The translations under genes were made by a program, and so were the position numbers. Of a stretch of 48,187 bases of DNA, positions 7,672-15,542 are shown in pieces (the stretch's first letter is position 1; every line of letters starts with the position of its first letter). Origin of the DNA: UBA11606 sp964513285 (GTDB taxonomy: Bacteria > Actinomycetota > Acidimicrobiia > Acidimicrobiales > Aldehydirespiratoraceae); contig CAZEML010000009.1 of NCBI GenBank assembly GCA_964513285.1, forward strand, positions 1-48,187, given 5' to 3'. Under the pieces are notes generated by a model. That model did no database searches. It was not told the origin of the DNA and saw only the letters and a list, made by a program, of their open reading frames with translations.

Positions 7672-8315
7672 GACGGTGCCAGGGTCGACAGGTCGTCGCC
7701 GGTGGAGTTCACGGTGAGCACGATCGGGCCTTCCGGGCCGTAGAGGATCCCGGTGATCGAGCACGGCGACACGACGATGCGCTGGAACAGATCGAGGTGG
7801 GTGCCGGCGGCTGCGGCCACGACCGCCTTGATCACGTCGGCGTGGGAGACGGCGACGATCGTCTCGCCGGGATGCGCAGCGACGAGTTCGTGGGTGGCGT
7901 CGACGGCCCGCGACTGCATCTCCGCGAACGACTCCCCGCCGGGGAAGCGGAAACCGCTCGGATACCGCTGGACGGTCTTCCACTCGTCGAGCTTGCGGAG
8001 ATCGGCGAGCTTCTTGCCGGTCCAGTCACCGAAGTCGCACTCGATCAGGCCCTTCGCCTGACGAACACGGAGCTTGCGTGCCTTCGCGATCGGCGCCGCG
8101 GTCTCCTTCGTGCGTTCCATCGGGGAGGCGTAGATCGCGGCGACGTTCTTCAGCGCGCCGATGCGCGCCGCAGCCGCCTCGGCCTGGGCGACGCCCTTGT
8201 CGGCGAGGTGGAGCCCGGGCGCCCGGCCCGGCAGGGTGGCGCCGGTCGTCGGGGTCTGCCCGTGGCGAACGAAGAGGACGAGGGTGGGTTTGGGGGGACT
8301 CGAACGTCGTGCCAT
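7668..8315 (-). CDS. Histidine phosphatase superfamily, MSMEG_4193-type phosphomutase
   Basis: Encodes 215 residues. LFVRHGQTPTTG holds the catalytic RHG. YASPMERTKETA, GLIECDFGDWTGKKL and VSHADVIKAVVA (second catalytic His) complete the histidine phosphatase core. The substrate is unknown. It is the first gene of the phosphomutase-DUF3090-SCO1664 operon. It diverges from the uracil-DNA glycosylase gene with only 26 bases between starts, so the two promoters must overlap. Confidence 0.9.
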   Translation of the reverse strand: MARRSSPPKPTLVLFVRHGQTPTTGATLPGRAPGLHLADKGVAQAEAAAARIGALKNVAAIYASPMERTKETAAPIAKARKLRVRQAKGLIECDFGDWTGKKLADLRKLDEWKTVQRYPSGFRFPGGESFAEMQSRAVDATHELVAAHPGETIVAVSHADVIKAVVAAAAGTHLDLFQRIVVSPCSITGILYGPEGPIVLTVNSTGDDLSTLAPS

Positions 8316-8341
8316 TGCTCGCTCAACGTAGCCTGCGGGCC

Positions 8342-9034
8342 GTGGATTCCCGAGATCGGAAACTCGCTGCCGAGAAGCTGACGGTGCTCGCCGACGAGGT
8401 CGGCGACTGTCGCCGCTGCGACCGGCTGGTGGAGTGGCGAGAGAAGATCGGGCGGGAGAAGCGGGCGGCCTACCAGGACGACGACTACTGGGCCCGGGGC
8501 GTGCCGGGGTTCGGCGACCCCGCCGCACATCTCCTCGTCGTCGGTCTCGCCCCCGCCGCGCATGGCGCGAACCGCACCGGCCGGATGTTCACCGGCGACC
8601 GCAGCGGCGACTGGCTGTACCGGGCGCTCTACCGGGCCGGGTATGCGAACCAGCCCGAGTCGGTGTCGCTCGACGACGGGCTCGAACTCGACGGTGCCTG
8701 GATCACCTCGCCCGTGAAGTGCGCGCCGCCGGAGAACAAGCCCACCACGGCTGAGCGCGACACCTGTCGTCCGTTCTTCCAGCGCGAGCTCGACGCGCTC
8801 ACCAATCTGAAGGTGATCATCGTGCTCGGCGGCTTCGGCTATCAGGTCGCCGCCCAGGAGCTCGGGATTCGCCCGCGTCCCAAGTTCGGGCACGGCGTCG
8901 AGGTGCCGCTCGACGACGGTAAGACGCTGCTGTGCAGCTTCCACGTGAGCCAGCAGAACACGTTCACCGGCCGGCTCACCGAGGACATGCTCGACGCCGT
9001 CTTCGCCCGGGCCCGGGCGCTCGGGGCCGAATAG
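8342..9034 (+). CDS. Uracil-DNA glycosylase, family 5 (UDGb)
   Basis: Encodes 230 residues from a GTG. The N-terminal CRRC (Cys23, Cys26) and later Cys in SPVKCAPPENKP and RDTCRPFF are the expected [4Fe-4S] ligands. Motif A, GLAPAAHGANRTGRMFTGD, lacks the usual catalytic Asp, as is typical of UDGb. Motif B is HVSQQNTFTGRL, where the family often has HPSQQNT. It excises uracil, and in this family some other deaminated bases, from DNA. A TAGCCT at 8329-8334 lies seven bases before the GTG, suggesting a leaderless transcript. Confidence 0.93.
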   Translation: MDSRDRKLAAEKLTVLADEVGDCRRCDRLVEWREKIGREKRAAYQDDDYWARGVPGFGDPAAHLLVVGLAPAAHGANRTGRMFTGDRSGDWLYRALYRAGYANQPESVSLDDGLELDGAWITSPVKCAPPENKPTTAERDTCRPFFQRELDALTNLKVIIVLGGFGYQVAAQELGIRPRPKFGHGVEVPLDDGKTLLCSFHVSQQNTFTGRLTEDMLDAVFARARALGAE

Positions 9035-9169
9035 CCCACCTGAGCCGCTGCGAAACCAGGTCGCAGGTCCCGGTTCGCGCGATGACCTTTGGGCCGTCTG
9101 GATCGAATCGAACCGGGATGGTCCATTCGCCTCTGTAGCACCGCTGGCGTGATCGCCGAAGGTGTCTGT

Positions 9170-9403
9170 ATGCAGCGCACCCGCACCATCGTTCCCGTCG
9201 AGCTCGACCTCACCGACGAGTTCGGCTTGCTCGCCGAGGACAGCGCGGACAACGATCTGCAGGCCACCCGATCTCGGCTCGCGGCGCTCAACCTGCAGAA
9301 CCCGGCCCTCGCCAGCGGCGCCGGCGCGGTGGTGTTCGATGCGGCGATCTACCGGGCGACCGGAGACCGTCACCTGGCCAGCCTTTTCGGCCGAGCGGCG
9401 TAG
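9170..9403 (+). CDS. Small hypothetical protein
   Basis: A 77-residue candidate starting MQRTRTIVPVELDLTDEF, with GAAGG about eight bases upstream of the ATG. No domain is recognised; it is soluble, acidic in the first half and Ala-rich in the second. The frame is open further upstream, but that part (rich in unusual residues) looks non-coding. It is supported by third-position GC bias and its position between two co-directional genes, though a spurious frame cannot be excluded. Confidence 0.5.
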   Translation: MQRTRTIVPVELDLTDEFGLLAEDSADNDLQATRSRLAALNLQNPALASGAGAVVFDAAIYRATGDRHLASLFGRAA

Positions 9404-9414
9404 TCCGGGCACCT

Positions 9415-9435
9415 CGCCCCGCTAGCCTCGGGGCG
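9415..9435 (+). promoter_or_regulatory. Hairpin with -10-like hexamer in its loop, upstream of lipoprotein gene
   Basis: The arms CGCCCCG (9415-9421) and CGGGGCG (9429-9435) flank the loop CTAGCCT. The loop contains the TAGCCT hexamer (9423-9428) placed nine bases before the ATG at 9438, as in other candidate leaderless promoters here. Confidence 0.4.
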
Positions 9436-9437
9436 TC

Positions 9438-9851
9438 ATGCGTACTCCGAAGCGCCCCGTCACCATCCTCGTTCTCCTGCTCAGCGTGCTCCTGCTCGCG
9501 AGCGCGTGTGGTTCGTCCAACGATCCCGAGACCTGGGCCGAGGCCGAAGAAGACGGCCGCCTGCGCGAGAACTTCATGACCGCCTGCGTGGAGGCCAACG
9601 GTGAAGACGGCGCCGCCGTCGAGTTCACCGACGCTCAGATCGCCAACTACTGCGAGTGCGCCTTCGTCGAGATCGTCGAGTACTTCGGCGGTTCGATCAA
9701 CGGCGACAACCAGCTCGTCGACGTCGCCGATGCGGTCGCGGGGCGCGACTTCGAAGCCTTCAAGGATCTCGAATCCAACCTGCGCGACGACCCGACGCAG
9801 ATCCCGGCCGACATCGAGGCCTTCCTCACCGGCTGCGCCAACAACGTCTGA
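9438..9851 (+). CDS. Putative secreted lipoprotein
   Basis: Encodes 137 residues with a basic start, a hydrophobic run (TILVLLLSVLLL) and a lipobox LASAC, with the lipidated Cys at 24. The mature part is acidic with paired Cys (one in FMTACVEANG, two in NYCECAF, one near the C-terminus in LTGCANN) that could form disulfides. No family is recognised with confidence. It is likely anchored to the outer face of the cytoplasmic membrane. Confidence 0.8.
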   Translation: MRTPKRPVTILVLLLSVLLLASACGSSNDPETWAEAEEDGRLRENFMTACVEANGEDGAAVEFTDAQIANYCECAFVEIVEYFGGSINGDNQLVDVADAVAGRDFEAFKDLESNLRDDPTQIPADIEAFLTGCANNV

Positions 9852-9885
9852 CCGAGGCCGTCGTCTCGACGGCTAGCGTGCCGGC

Positions 9886-11122
9886 ATGACGACTCTCGAT
9901 CTCGACTTCGTCCGCGCCCAGTTCCCGTCGTTCACGCACGCCCAGACCGGGCAGTGGGCGCACCTGGAGAACGCCGGCGGGAGCTACTGCCCACGTCAGG
10001 TCGTCGATCTGCTCGCCGATCTCTTCGCCCACGGCAAGTGCCAGCCGGAGTGGGATTTCGGGCCGTCGGTGATGGCCACCGAGGCGATGGATCGTTCCCG
10101 GACGGTAATGGCCGAGCTGTTCAACGCATCGGAGGACGAGATCCACTTCGGTCCGTCGACCAGTCAGAACACCTACGTCCTGGCCAAGGCGATGCGGCCG
10201 ATGTGGAACGACGGCGACGAGATCATCGTCACCAACCAGGATCATGAGGCGAACGGCGGGGCCTGGCGCCGCCTCGCCGACACCGGCATCGTCGTGAAGG
10301 AGTGGCGGGTCGACCCGACGACGGGCCTGCTCGATCCCGCCGACCTCGACGAGCTCGTCACCGACCGCACCCGCCTGCTCGCGGTGACCCACGCCTCCAA
10401 CATCGCCGCCACGATCAACCCGGTTCCGCGCCCTCGCCGACCGGCTCCACGCGGTCGGCGGCCACATCGTCGTCGATGGGGTGTCCTATGCGCCGCACGG
10501 GTTGCCCGACGTCGAGGCCCTCGACTGCGACGTGTACCTCTACTCGACCTACAAGACCTACGGGCCCCATGTCGGGCTGATGTACACCCGCCGGTCGTTG
10601 CTCGAGCAGCTTCACAACGAGAGCCACTTCTTCAAGGAAGGCCACCCCGAGGCTTACCTGACCCCCGCCGGTCCCGACCATGCGGCGATCGGCGCGGTCG
10701 CCGGCATCGTCGACTACTACGACGCCCTCATCGCCCACCACGACATCGCCGGCGAGGATCGACGCACCCGGACCGCGGCGCTCTTCGACGCGTTCGGGGC
10801 CCACGAGGAGCAGACGATCCAGCCGCTCGTCGACCAGTTGCTCGCCAACGAGTCGGTCCGACTCGTCGGGGCACCGACCGCGGATCACGCGGTGCGGGCG
10901 CCCACGATCGCCTTCCACGTCCCGGGCCGAACCTCGGCCTCGATCTACGACGCCCTGATCGCCGGGAAGGTGTCGTGTGGCCACGGCAACTTCTACGCCC
11001 ACCGACTGATGGAGGCGCTCGGCCTCGACATCGACGACGGTGTCGTCCGGGTCTCGGCGGTGCACTACAACACCGCAGACGACGTCGCCCGGGCCTGCGC
11101 CGTCCTCGACGAGGTCCTCTAG
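9886..11122 (+). pseudogene. Cysteine desulfurase-like class V aminotransferase, broken by a +1 frameshift
   Basis: The first 180 codons (to about 10425) encode a class V PLP enzyme start: LENAGGSYCP, FGPSTSQNTYVLA, TNQDHEANGGAWRRLA and VTHASNIAATINPV. The protein then continues only in another frame, recovering ALADRLHAVGGHIVVDGVSY and YLYSTYKTYGPHVG, where the Lys codon at 10553 should bind PLP, through to a TAG at 11122. Removing one T from the TT at 10424-10425 restores a 411-residue protein. It resembles the cysteine-desulfurase-like (VC1184-type) branch. This is either a real mutation or a one-base sequence error; the downstream frame is otherwise intact, which favours error or very recent decay. 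Confidence 0.85.
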
Positions 11123-11168
11123 GCAGACTCTCAGCGATCTCTCAACGAGGGATCGTCATGGTGGGGGA

Positions 11169-12257
11169 ATGAGCACCGCCACCGCCCCCGCTGTCACCTC
11201 CACCGATGCGCCGGTTCGGCGCGGTCGGATCCGCGGCATCGACCTCGCTCGTGGGCTCGCGCTCGCGGCGATGTGTACCCAGCACGTCTTCATCGAGGGC
11301 CCCGACGGTGGTACGTCGACCGGGTGGGTCGCCTGGCTGTTCCGGGAGTCCGCCGGCCGCGCGTCGGTCGTGTTCTTCGTCTTGTCGGGCGTGTCACTGG
11401 CGTTGATCACCGCCGGCGGGTCCCGATCCGCGGACCCCCGAGCGCTTCGCCGTCGAGGCATCGCGCTCGTCGGTGTCGGGCTGGCGCTGGCCGGAACGGT
11501 CTGGGAAGCCTCGATCCTCCAGCACTACGGCGTCGCCTTCCTCGTGGCTCCCTGGCTGGCCGGTGCGTCCCGCCGAGCGCTGGCGGCCGTCACCGCCGCC
11601 GGCCTCCTCGGGGGCCCGGTCGCCCTCCTCGCGGTGCCGAACCTCGACGACGGCGTGCGAGGCGCGGCCGACGGCACCCTGGTCGATCCGGTCGTGGAGA
11701 CGGCCTGGGACATCCTCGCCGTCGGCCACTATCCGATGGTGCTCTGGATCGGCTTCTTCACCCTCGGCGTGCTGCTCGGCCGGTTGGACCTCCGCCACCG
11801 AGCCGTCGTCGGCCGCTTGGTCGCCGGCGGTGCGGGCGTGGCCGTGATCGCCGGACTCGTCGTCGGCCTGTTGGGCGGGCCCGCAGCCGAGGGATGGCGC
11901 CAGCTCCTCGCGACCGCTGGTCACTCGGGCATGGCCGGTTGGACCGTGCAGACCGGCGGGATCGCCGTCGCGCTGATCGCAGCGGCGATCGCGTTGCCGC
12001 AGGCGGTGACGGGCCGGCTCGGACCACTCGTCGCGACCGGGTCGATGTCGTTGACCGCCTACCTGCTCCACATCGTGCTGGTGGTCGGGGTCTTCGAGTT
12101 CGGCATCGCCCCGCTCGGGTGGTCCGTCGGCACCCAGGAGGCGAGCTTCTTCGCCCTCGTCGGGCTCATGGTGCTCAGTTGTGTCGGCTTCGTCCGGTGG
12201 AACCCGGTCGGGCCCGCCGAGCGGATCATGAAGCGTGTCGCGACCCCGAGTCGCTGA
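11169..12257 (+). CDS. Membrane protein, DUF1624/DUF418-like (HGSNAT-type acyltransferase fold)
   Basis: Encodes 362 residues with about nine or ten hydrophobic segments. The start RGRIRGIDLARGLALAAMCTQHVF and VVFFVLSGVSLAL resemble the heparan-alpha-glucosaminide acetyltransferase-like and DUF418 families, where the invariant D(L/V)ARG motif sits at the first helix. The end RWNPVGPAERIMK matches the DUF418 C-terminus. By analogy it may move acyl groups across the membrane; the substrate is unknown. It follows the broken PLP gene by 46 bases. Confidence 0.75.
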   Translation: MSTATAPAVTSTDAPVRRGRIRGIDLARGLALAAMCTQHVFIEGPDGGTSTGWVAWLFRESAGRASVVFFVLSGVSLALITAGGSRSADPRALRRRGIALVGVGLALAGTVWEASILQHYGVAFLVAPWLAGASRRALAAVTAAGLLGGPVALLAVPNLDDGVRGAADGTLVDPVVETAWDILAVGHYPMVLWIGFFTLGVLLGRLDLRHRAVVGRLVAGGAGVAVIAGLVVGLLGGPAAEGWRQLLATAGHSGMAGWTVQTGGIAVALIAAAIALPQAVTGRLGPLVATGSMSLTAYLLHIVLVVGVFEFGIAPLGWSVGTQEASFFALVGLMVLSCVGFVRWNPVGPAERIMKRVATPSR

Positions 12258-12282
12258 CGACGCAGCGACCCGGGAGACGCGC

Positions 12283-12660
12283 TCAGTTCGTGGGCGGGAT
12301 GGCCGTCTGGTTGCCGCGGGCGATCAGGCGACCCTCGGCGTCGTGGAGTTCGCCGGTGGCGAACAACAACCGCCGACCCATCTTGGTGACCTCGCCGGTG
12401 GCGGTCAGCTCACCGATCGCCGGCCGCAGGATGTCGACGGTGATCGTCGCCGTCGACAGGCCGTTCGAGGCGTACGCCATCGCCATGTCGAGCATGGCGG
12501 TGACGATGCCGCCCTGCACCACCCCGTTGCCGATCGTCCACTCGGGTTCGGGGGTGAAGCGCAGGACGGCCCGACCGTCACCGTGCTCGAGCATCTCGGG
12601 CTTGAGCAGGTGGTAGATCGACGGCTCGTCGGTCGGCGGGAGGCTCCCGTCCTCGTTCAT
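12283..12660 (-). CDS. PaaI-family hotdog-fold thioesterase
   Basis: Encodes 125 residues. NGVVQGGIVTAMLDMAMAY is the hotdog helix with the usual G-G-x-x-x-x-x-x-D arrangement, followed by TATITVDILRPAIGELTATGEV. It likely hydrolyses acyl-CoA thioesters in the cytoplasm; the specific substrate is unknown. It lies 16 bases downstream of the selenoprotein-candidate gene on the same strand and may be cotranscribed. Confidence 0.88.
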   Translation of the reverse strand: MNEDGSLPPTDEPSIYHLLKPEMLEHGDGRAVLRFTPEPEWTIGNGVVQGGIVTAMLDMAMAYASNGLSTATITVDILRPAIGELTATGEVTKMGRRLLFATGELHDAEGRLIARGNQTAIPPTN

Positions 12661-12676
12661 CGGTGTTCGGTTGGGT

Positions 12677-13300
12677 TCACTCGGGCCGGTCGGGGAACTC
12701 GGGCCCGCGGGTCCGGGTGCGCTTGAGCTCCCAGAAGCCGTCGATGCTCATCATCATCGCCATGCCGTCCCACAGGGTGAGGGCGTCGTCGCCCTCGGGG
12801 ACGGCGGTGATGACGGGACCGAAGATGCCCTGCTTCACGCCGCGAGGATCGGTCATCGCGATGATCGGCGTACCGACGTCGTCGCCGGTGAGGGCGAGGC
12901 CGGCATCGTGACGGGCACGGATCTCGGCGTCGAACTCCTCGGACTCGAAGGCGTCGGCGTGCGACAGGGGCAGGCCGGCGGACTCGAGCGCCTCGGTGAT
13001 GTCGAACTCGTAGTTCTTGTCGTGATGGATTCGAGCGCCCAACTGCCAGTACAGGTCACCGACGGCGGCTTCGCCCTCGGCAGCTCGGACCGACTCCAGG
13101 ACCCGCAACATCTTGAAGGTCTTCAAGACCGGTGCGTAGTAGTCGGAGTCCTCCGGCGGCTGGTTCTTGAGCAGCAGGCTGATCGGCTGCCACGTGATGT
13201 TCAGATCACGCTTGTCCTTGACCTCATCGACGACCCAACGGGCCGTCACCCAGCACCAGGGTCAAATGGGGTCGATCCAGAACTCGATGTCAGTCGACAC
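12677..13300 (-). CDS. Rv2466c/DsbA-family oxidoreductase, candidate selenoprotein (in-frame TGA at codon 13)
   Basis: The frame starts at GTG 13300 with GAAGAG six bases upstream and encodes MSTDIEFWIDPI, then TGA (13264-13262), then PWCWVTARWVVDEV, running on to 12677 for 207 residues. Rv2466c-type mycothiol-dependent nitroreductases have FDPxCPWCW here, so TGA replaces exactly the nucleophilic Cys and gives a UPWC active site. The rest is intact: GDDVGTPIIA, a FGPVITAVP segment and the C-terminal ELKRTRTRGPEF signature. A stem-loop 14 bases past the TGA fits bacterial SECIS rules. A GTG at 13249 would give a protein without the catalytic motif, which is unlikely to be functional. Alternative: a nonsense mutation or sequencing error. 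Confidence 0.8.
13229..13247 (-). promoter_or_regulatory. Candidate bacterial SECIS stem-loop
   Basis: In the mRNA, GACGGCCC pairs with GGGUCGUC (8 bp with one G-U pair) around the loop GUU. The loop begins 22 bases after the UGA and its first base is G. The published bSECIS criteria (loop 16-37 bases from UGA, G in the first two loop positions) are met. Confidence 0.65.
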
Positions 13301-13340
13301 GAATCTCTTCTTTCTGTTCGGGGGAGATCGTCGAGTGTGC

Positions 13341-14516
13341 TCAACCGCCGGGCTTGGCGGAAATTCCCACTCGGGCTTCGCCGGCTGCCCACTCCGGCCA
13401 GCGCTTGCGGCTGTTCTCGGCGAGGCGGTGCATCAAGGCGATGGCGCCCGGGTCGTCGTCGCCGGGGCGGGTCTCGATCGCGCCGTCCTTCACCATGGCG
13501 TCGATGACGGCGCGGCCGAGATCGGTGCGCACGATGGTGAGGGTCCAGTCGGTCTCGTTGCCGATGCCGCCGGTGGAGATGTCGGCGTGCTCAGCGGCGA
13601 AGTCGGGGCAGTGGGTGCAACCCTCACGAGTCCAGGCGTGGCACTCCTTGAGGTTGATCTCGTGGTAGCCGCCGTCCTTGGTCCAGATCTGGAACACGCC
13701 CTTGATGTTCATCTTGGCGATGTTCTCCTTCTTGAGGCCGTACTTGACCTCGAAGAGTTCGTCGAAGAGCGCGTCGTCGAACGACTTGGAGCACAGCAGG
13801 CCGATGTTGAGCTTGAACGGCTTGCCGACCTTGCCGATCTTGCGGTGCCACATCACCGGCGCCACCGAGGTCTGGCAGCTCATGCCGACGAGGGCGAGCC
13901 GTTCGAGGCCCTTCTCCTTGGCCTCGTCGAAGGCCATCGTGTTCGCCGAGTACGTGTAGCGACTGCCGGCGCCGCGAAGGACCTCGTCGCGGTTGGTGGC
14001 GACCATCGGGAACGCCTTCCAGCCCGGTTCGCCGTTCTCGAGCGTCTCGACGCCGGAGGTGAGGGCACCGTCGATGACGTCGTTCTCGAGGAGCCAGATC
14101 AGCATGGCGGAGACGAGGCCGCCGTCCTGGCCGGTCTCGTAGACGAAGTCGTCGCTCGCCCGGGTGAGGAGGATGTCGGAGTAGATGCCCGACATCTCGC
14201 CGGCCTCACGCTCGCGGCCGTGGAGGTGCATGTCGGCCTCGGGCTCCCACATGCGGAAGCGGGGGCAGGCACGGGTGCACGAGGTACAACCCTTCTGGCC
14301 GTGGATGCAGTCGGACTCGCCGAGCTCTTCCTCGAGGTGGAACGGCTTGTAGGCGCCGGGCTCGTGCTCATAGCCGATGACGTCGTGGGGGCAGCTGATC
14401 ACACAGCCCGCGCACCCGGTGCACAGTCCACTCGTGATGACCTCGTCGTGGAGTTCCTTCCACTGGTAGGTCCAACGTTCCTTCTTGGCGGGGGGAGCGC
14501 TCTCGGTCACGGCCAT
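13341..14516 (-). CDS. Coenzyme F420 hydrogenase/dehydrogenase beta-subunit family protein with two [4Fe-4S] motifs
   Basis: Encodes 391 residues. The N-terminus has a ferredoxin-like CTGCAGCVISCP and a second cluster site CIHGQKGCTSCTRACP. The C-terminal FrhB domain includes GQDGGLVSAMLIWLLE, GAGSRYTYSANTM, VGMSCQTS, IGLLCSKSFDD and EGCTHCPDFAAEHADIS. By family it passes electrons between flavin/F420 and Fe-S clusters; the substrate is unknown. The TAGGTT (14528-14523) six bases before the ATG suggests leaderless initiation. The selenoprotein candidate begins 41 bases after its stop on the same strand, a possible redox partner. Confidence 0.9.
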   Translation of the reverse strand: MAVTESAPPAKKERWTYQWKELHDEVITSGLCTGCAGCVISCPHDVIGYEHEPGAYKPFHLEEELGESDCIHGQKGCTSCTRACPRFRMWEPEADMHLHGREREAGEMSGIYSDILLTRASDDFVYETGQDGGLVSAMLIWLLENDVIDGALTSGVETLENGEPGWKAFPMVATNRDEVLRGAGSRYTYSANTMAFDEAKEKGLERLALVGMSCQTSVAPVMWHRKIGKVGKPFKLNIGLLCSKSFDDALFDELFEVKYGLKKENIAKMNIKGVFQIWTKDGGYHEINLKECHAWTREGCTHCPDFAAEHADISTGGIGNETDWTLTIVRTDLGRAVIDAMVKDGAIETRPGDDDPGAIALMHRLAENSRKRWPEWAAGEARVGISAKPGG

Positions 14517-14559
14517 GGCTCGAACCTAGCCGCCCGCTGGGGCCGGGCCGAGATCGAGG

Positions 14560-15141
14560 TCAGTCGGTGGTGGCGACCGCCTGCCAGAGGTCGTCGCCGT
14601 AGGCCGTCGCGAAGCCGACGTCGTTCACGGTCAGGTCTCGGGCGAAGTCGCCGGACTCGTACCGCCAGGTCGTCTGGTCGAGGCGGGTGTAGCGCTGGCT
14701 GCTGCGGCTGAATTCGAGCTCGGGGAAGCGCAGCCAGGTGGCGCCGATCACCACGGACTCGCCGATCGCGAGGTCATGGCGCCGGATCGGGAGGAGGTTG
14801 GTCGCCGGTGTCCATCCGAGATCGATGTCGAGGCACCCGTCGAAGGTCGAGTCGATGACGCCGTCGAAGCGCCAGTGGCCGTCGTCGGCGATGACCTCGA
14901 TGGCCCGCGGCCGGCCGGCGCCGGACCGCACCTCGATCGTGGCGCCGAGCGTGCGCCACTCGCGATCGATCTCCACCCGGTAGTCGATCGAGGTGGGACG
15001 GCCGTCGACCACGAGGACCGCGTTGCCACACAGGCGGGCGCCCTCGTCGAGGGTGTGGAGCCGAGCGTGATCGCGGCTGTCGTACTCGTCGAGGCGCCAG
15101 ACGATCGACGCGACCGGGCGCTGCGCCGACGGGCGGTTCAC
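14560..15141 (-). CDS. Putative glycolipid-binding domain protein (PF06475-like)
   Basis: Encodes 193 residues from a GTG that overlaps the rhodanese stop by four bases (GTGA). IVWRLDEYDSRDHARLH near the start and DVGFATAYGDDLW at the end, with the beta-rich middle (YRVEIDREWRTLGATIEV), match the putative glycolipid-binding family (old DUF1089). Ligand unknown. It is the last gene of a four-gene overlapped operon (M48 protease, reductase, rhodanese, this). Confidence 0.8.
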   Translation of the reverse strand: MNRPSAQRPVASIVWRLDEYDSRDHARLHTLDEGARLCGNAVLVVDGRPTSIDYRVEIDREWRTLGATIEVRSGAGRPRAIEVIADDGHWRFDGVIDSTFDGCLDIDLGWTPATNLLPIRRHDLAIGESVVIGATWLRFPELEFSRSSQRYTRLDQTTWRYESGDFARDLTVNDVGFATAYGDDLWQAVATTD

Positions 15142-15542
15142 CGAGCGCGATACGTGTCGTAGTCGACGACGTCGAGGCCGTCGGCTCGCCACCCGCCGAA
15201 GCCGGTCTCGATGTGGCTGACCTTGGGGAGCCCCATGTCCTGCAGGGCCTTGGCCGCCAGCGCGGAACGCATGCCGCCGGCGCAGCAGAAGATGAACTCT
15301 CGATCTTCCTGGAAGATGTCCTTGGCGTAGGGCGAACCGGGGTCGACCCAGAACTCGAGCATGCCTCGTGGCGAGTGATTGGATCCGGGGATCGCGCCCT
15401 CGCGCTGCAGTTCGCGGACGTCGCGGATGTCGACGATCAGTGCGCCCTGTTCGTCGACGCGCCGCTGGGCCTCGGCGGGGGAGATGTTGTCGAGTTCGGC
15501 CTTGGCGGCGTCCACCAATTCGGTCACGGGCTTGATCGCCAT
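15138..15542 (-). CDS. Rhodanese-like sulfurtransferase domain protein
   Basis: Encodes 134 residues. ALIVDIRDVRELQREGAIPGS is the CH2A-like region. The active loop is C87-A-G-G-M-R92, preceded by another Cys at 86. GFGGWRADGLDVV is the typical end. It has a strong AGGAGG ahead of the ATG. The start shares one base with the stop of the reductase gene (TGATG). It likely transfers sulfane sulfur; no partner is obvious. Confidence 0.9.
   Translation of the reverse strand: MAIKPVTELVDAAKAELDNISPAEAQRRVDEQGALIVDIRDVRELQREGAIPGSNHSPRGMLEFWVDPGSPYAKDIFQEDREFIFCCAGGMRSALAAKALQDMGLPKVSHIETGFGGWRADGLDVVDYDTYRAR

Noticed and set aside
10415..10435. Programmed ribosomal frameshift in the cysteine-desulfurase-like gene
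   Set aside because: No slippery heptamer, no stop near the shift and no family precedent; mutation or sequencing error is simpler.
12677..13249. Shorter 190-residue reading of the reductase from GTG 13249
   Set aside because: It drops the UPWC active site, while upstream residues in the same frame match the family and have a ribosome site.
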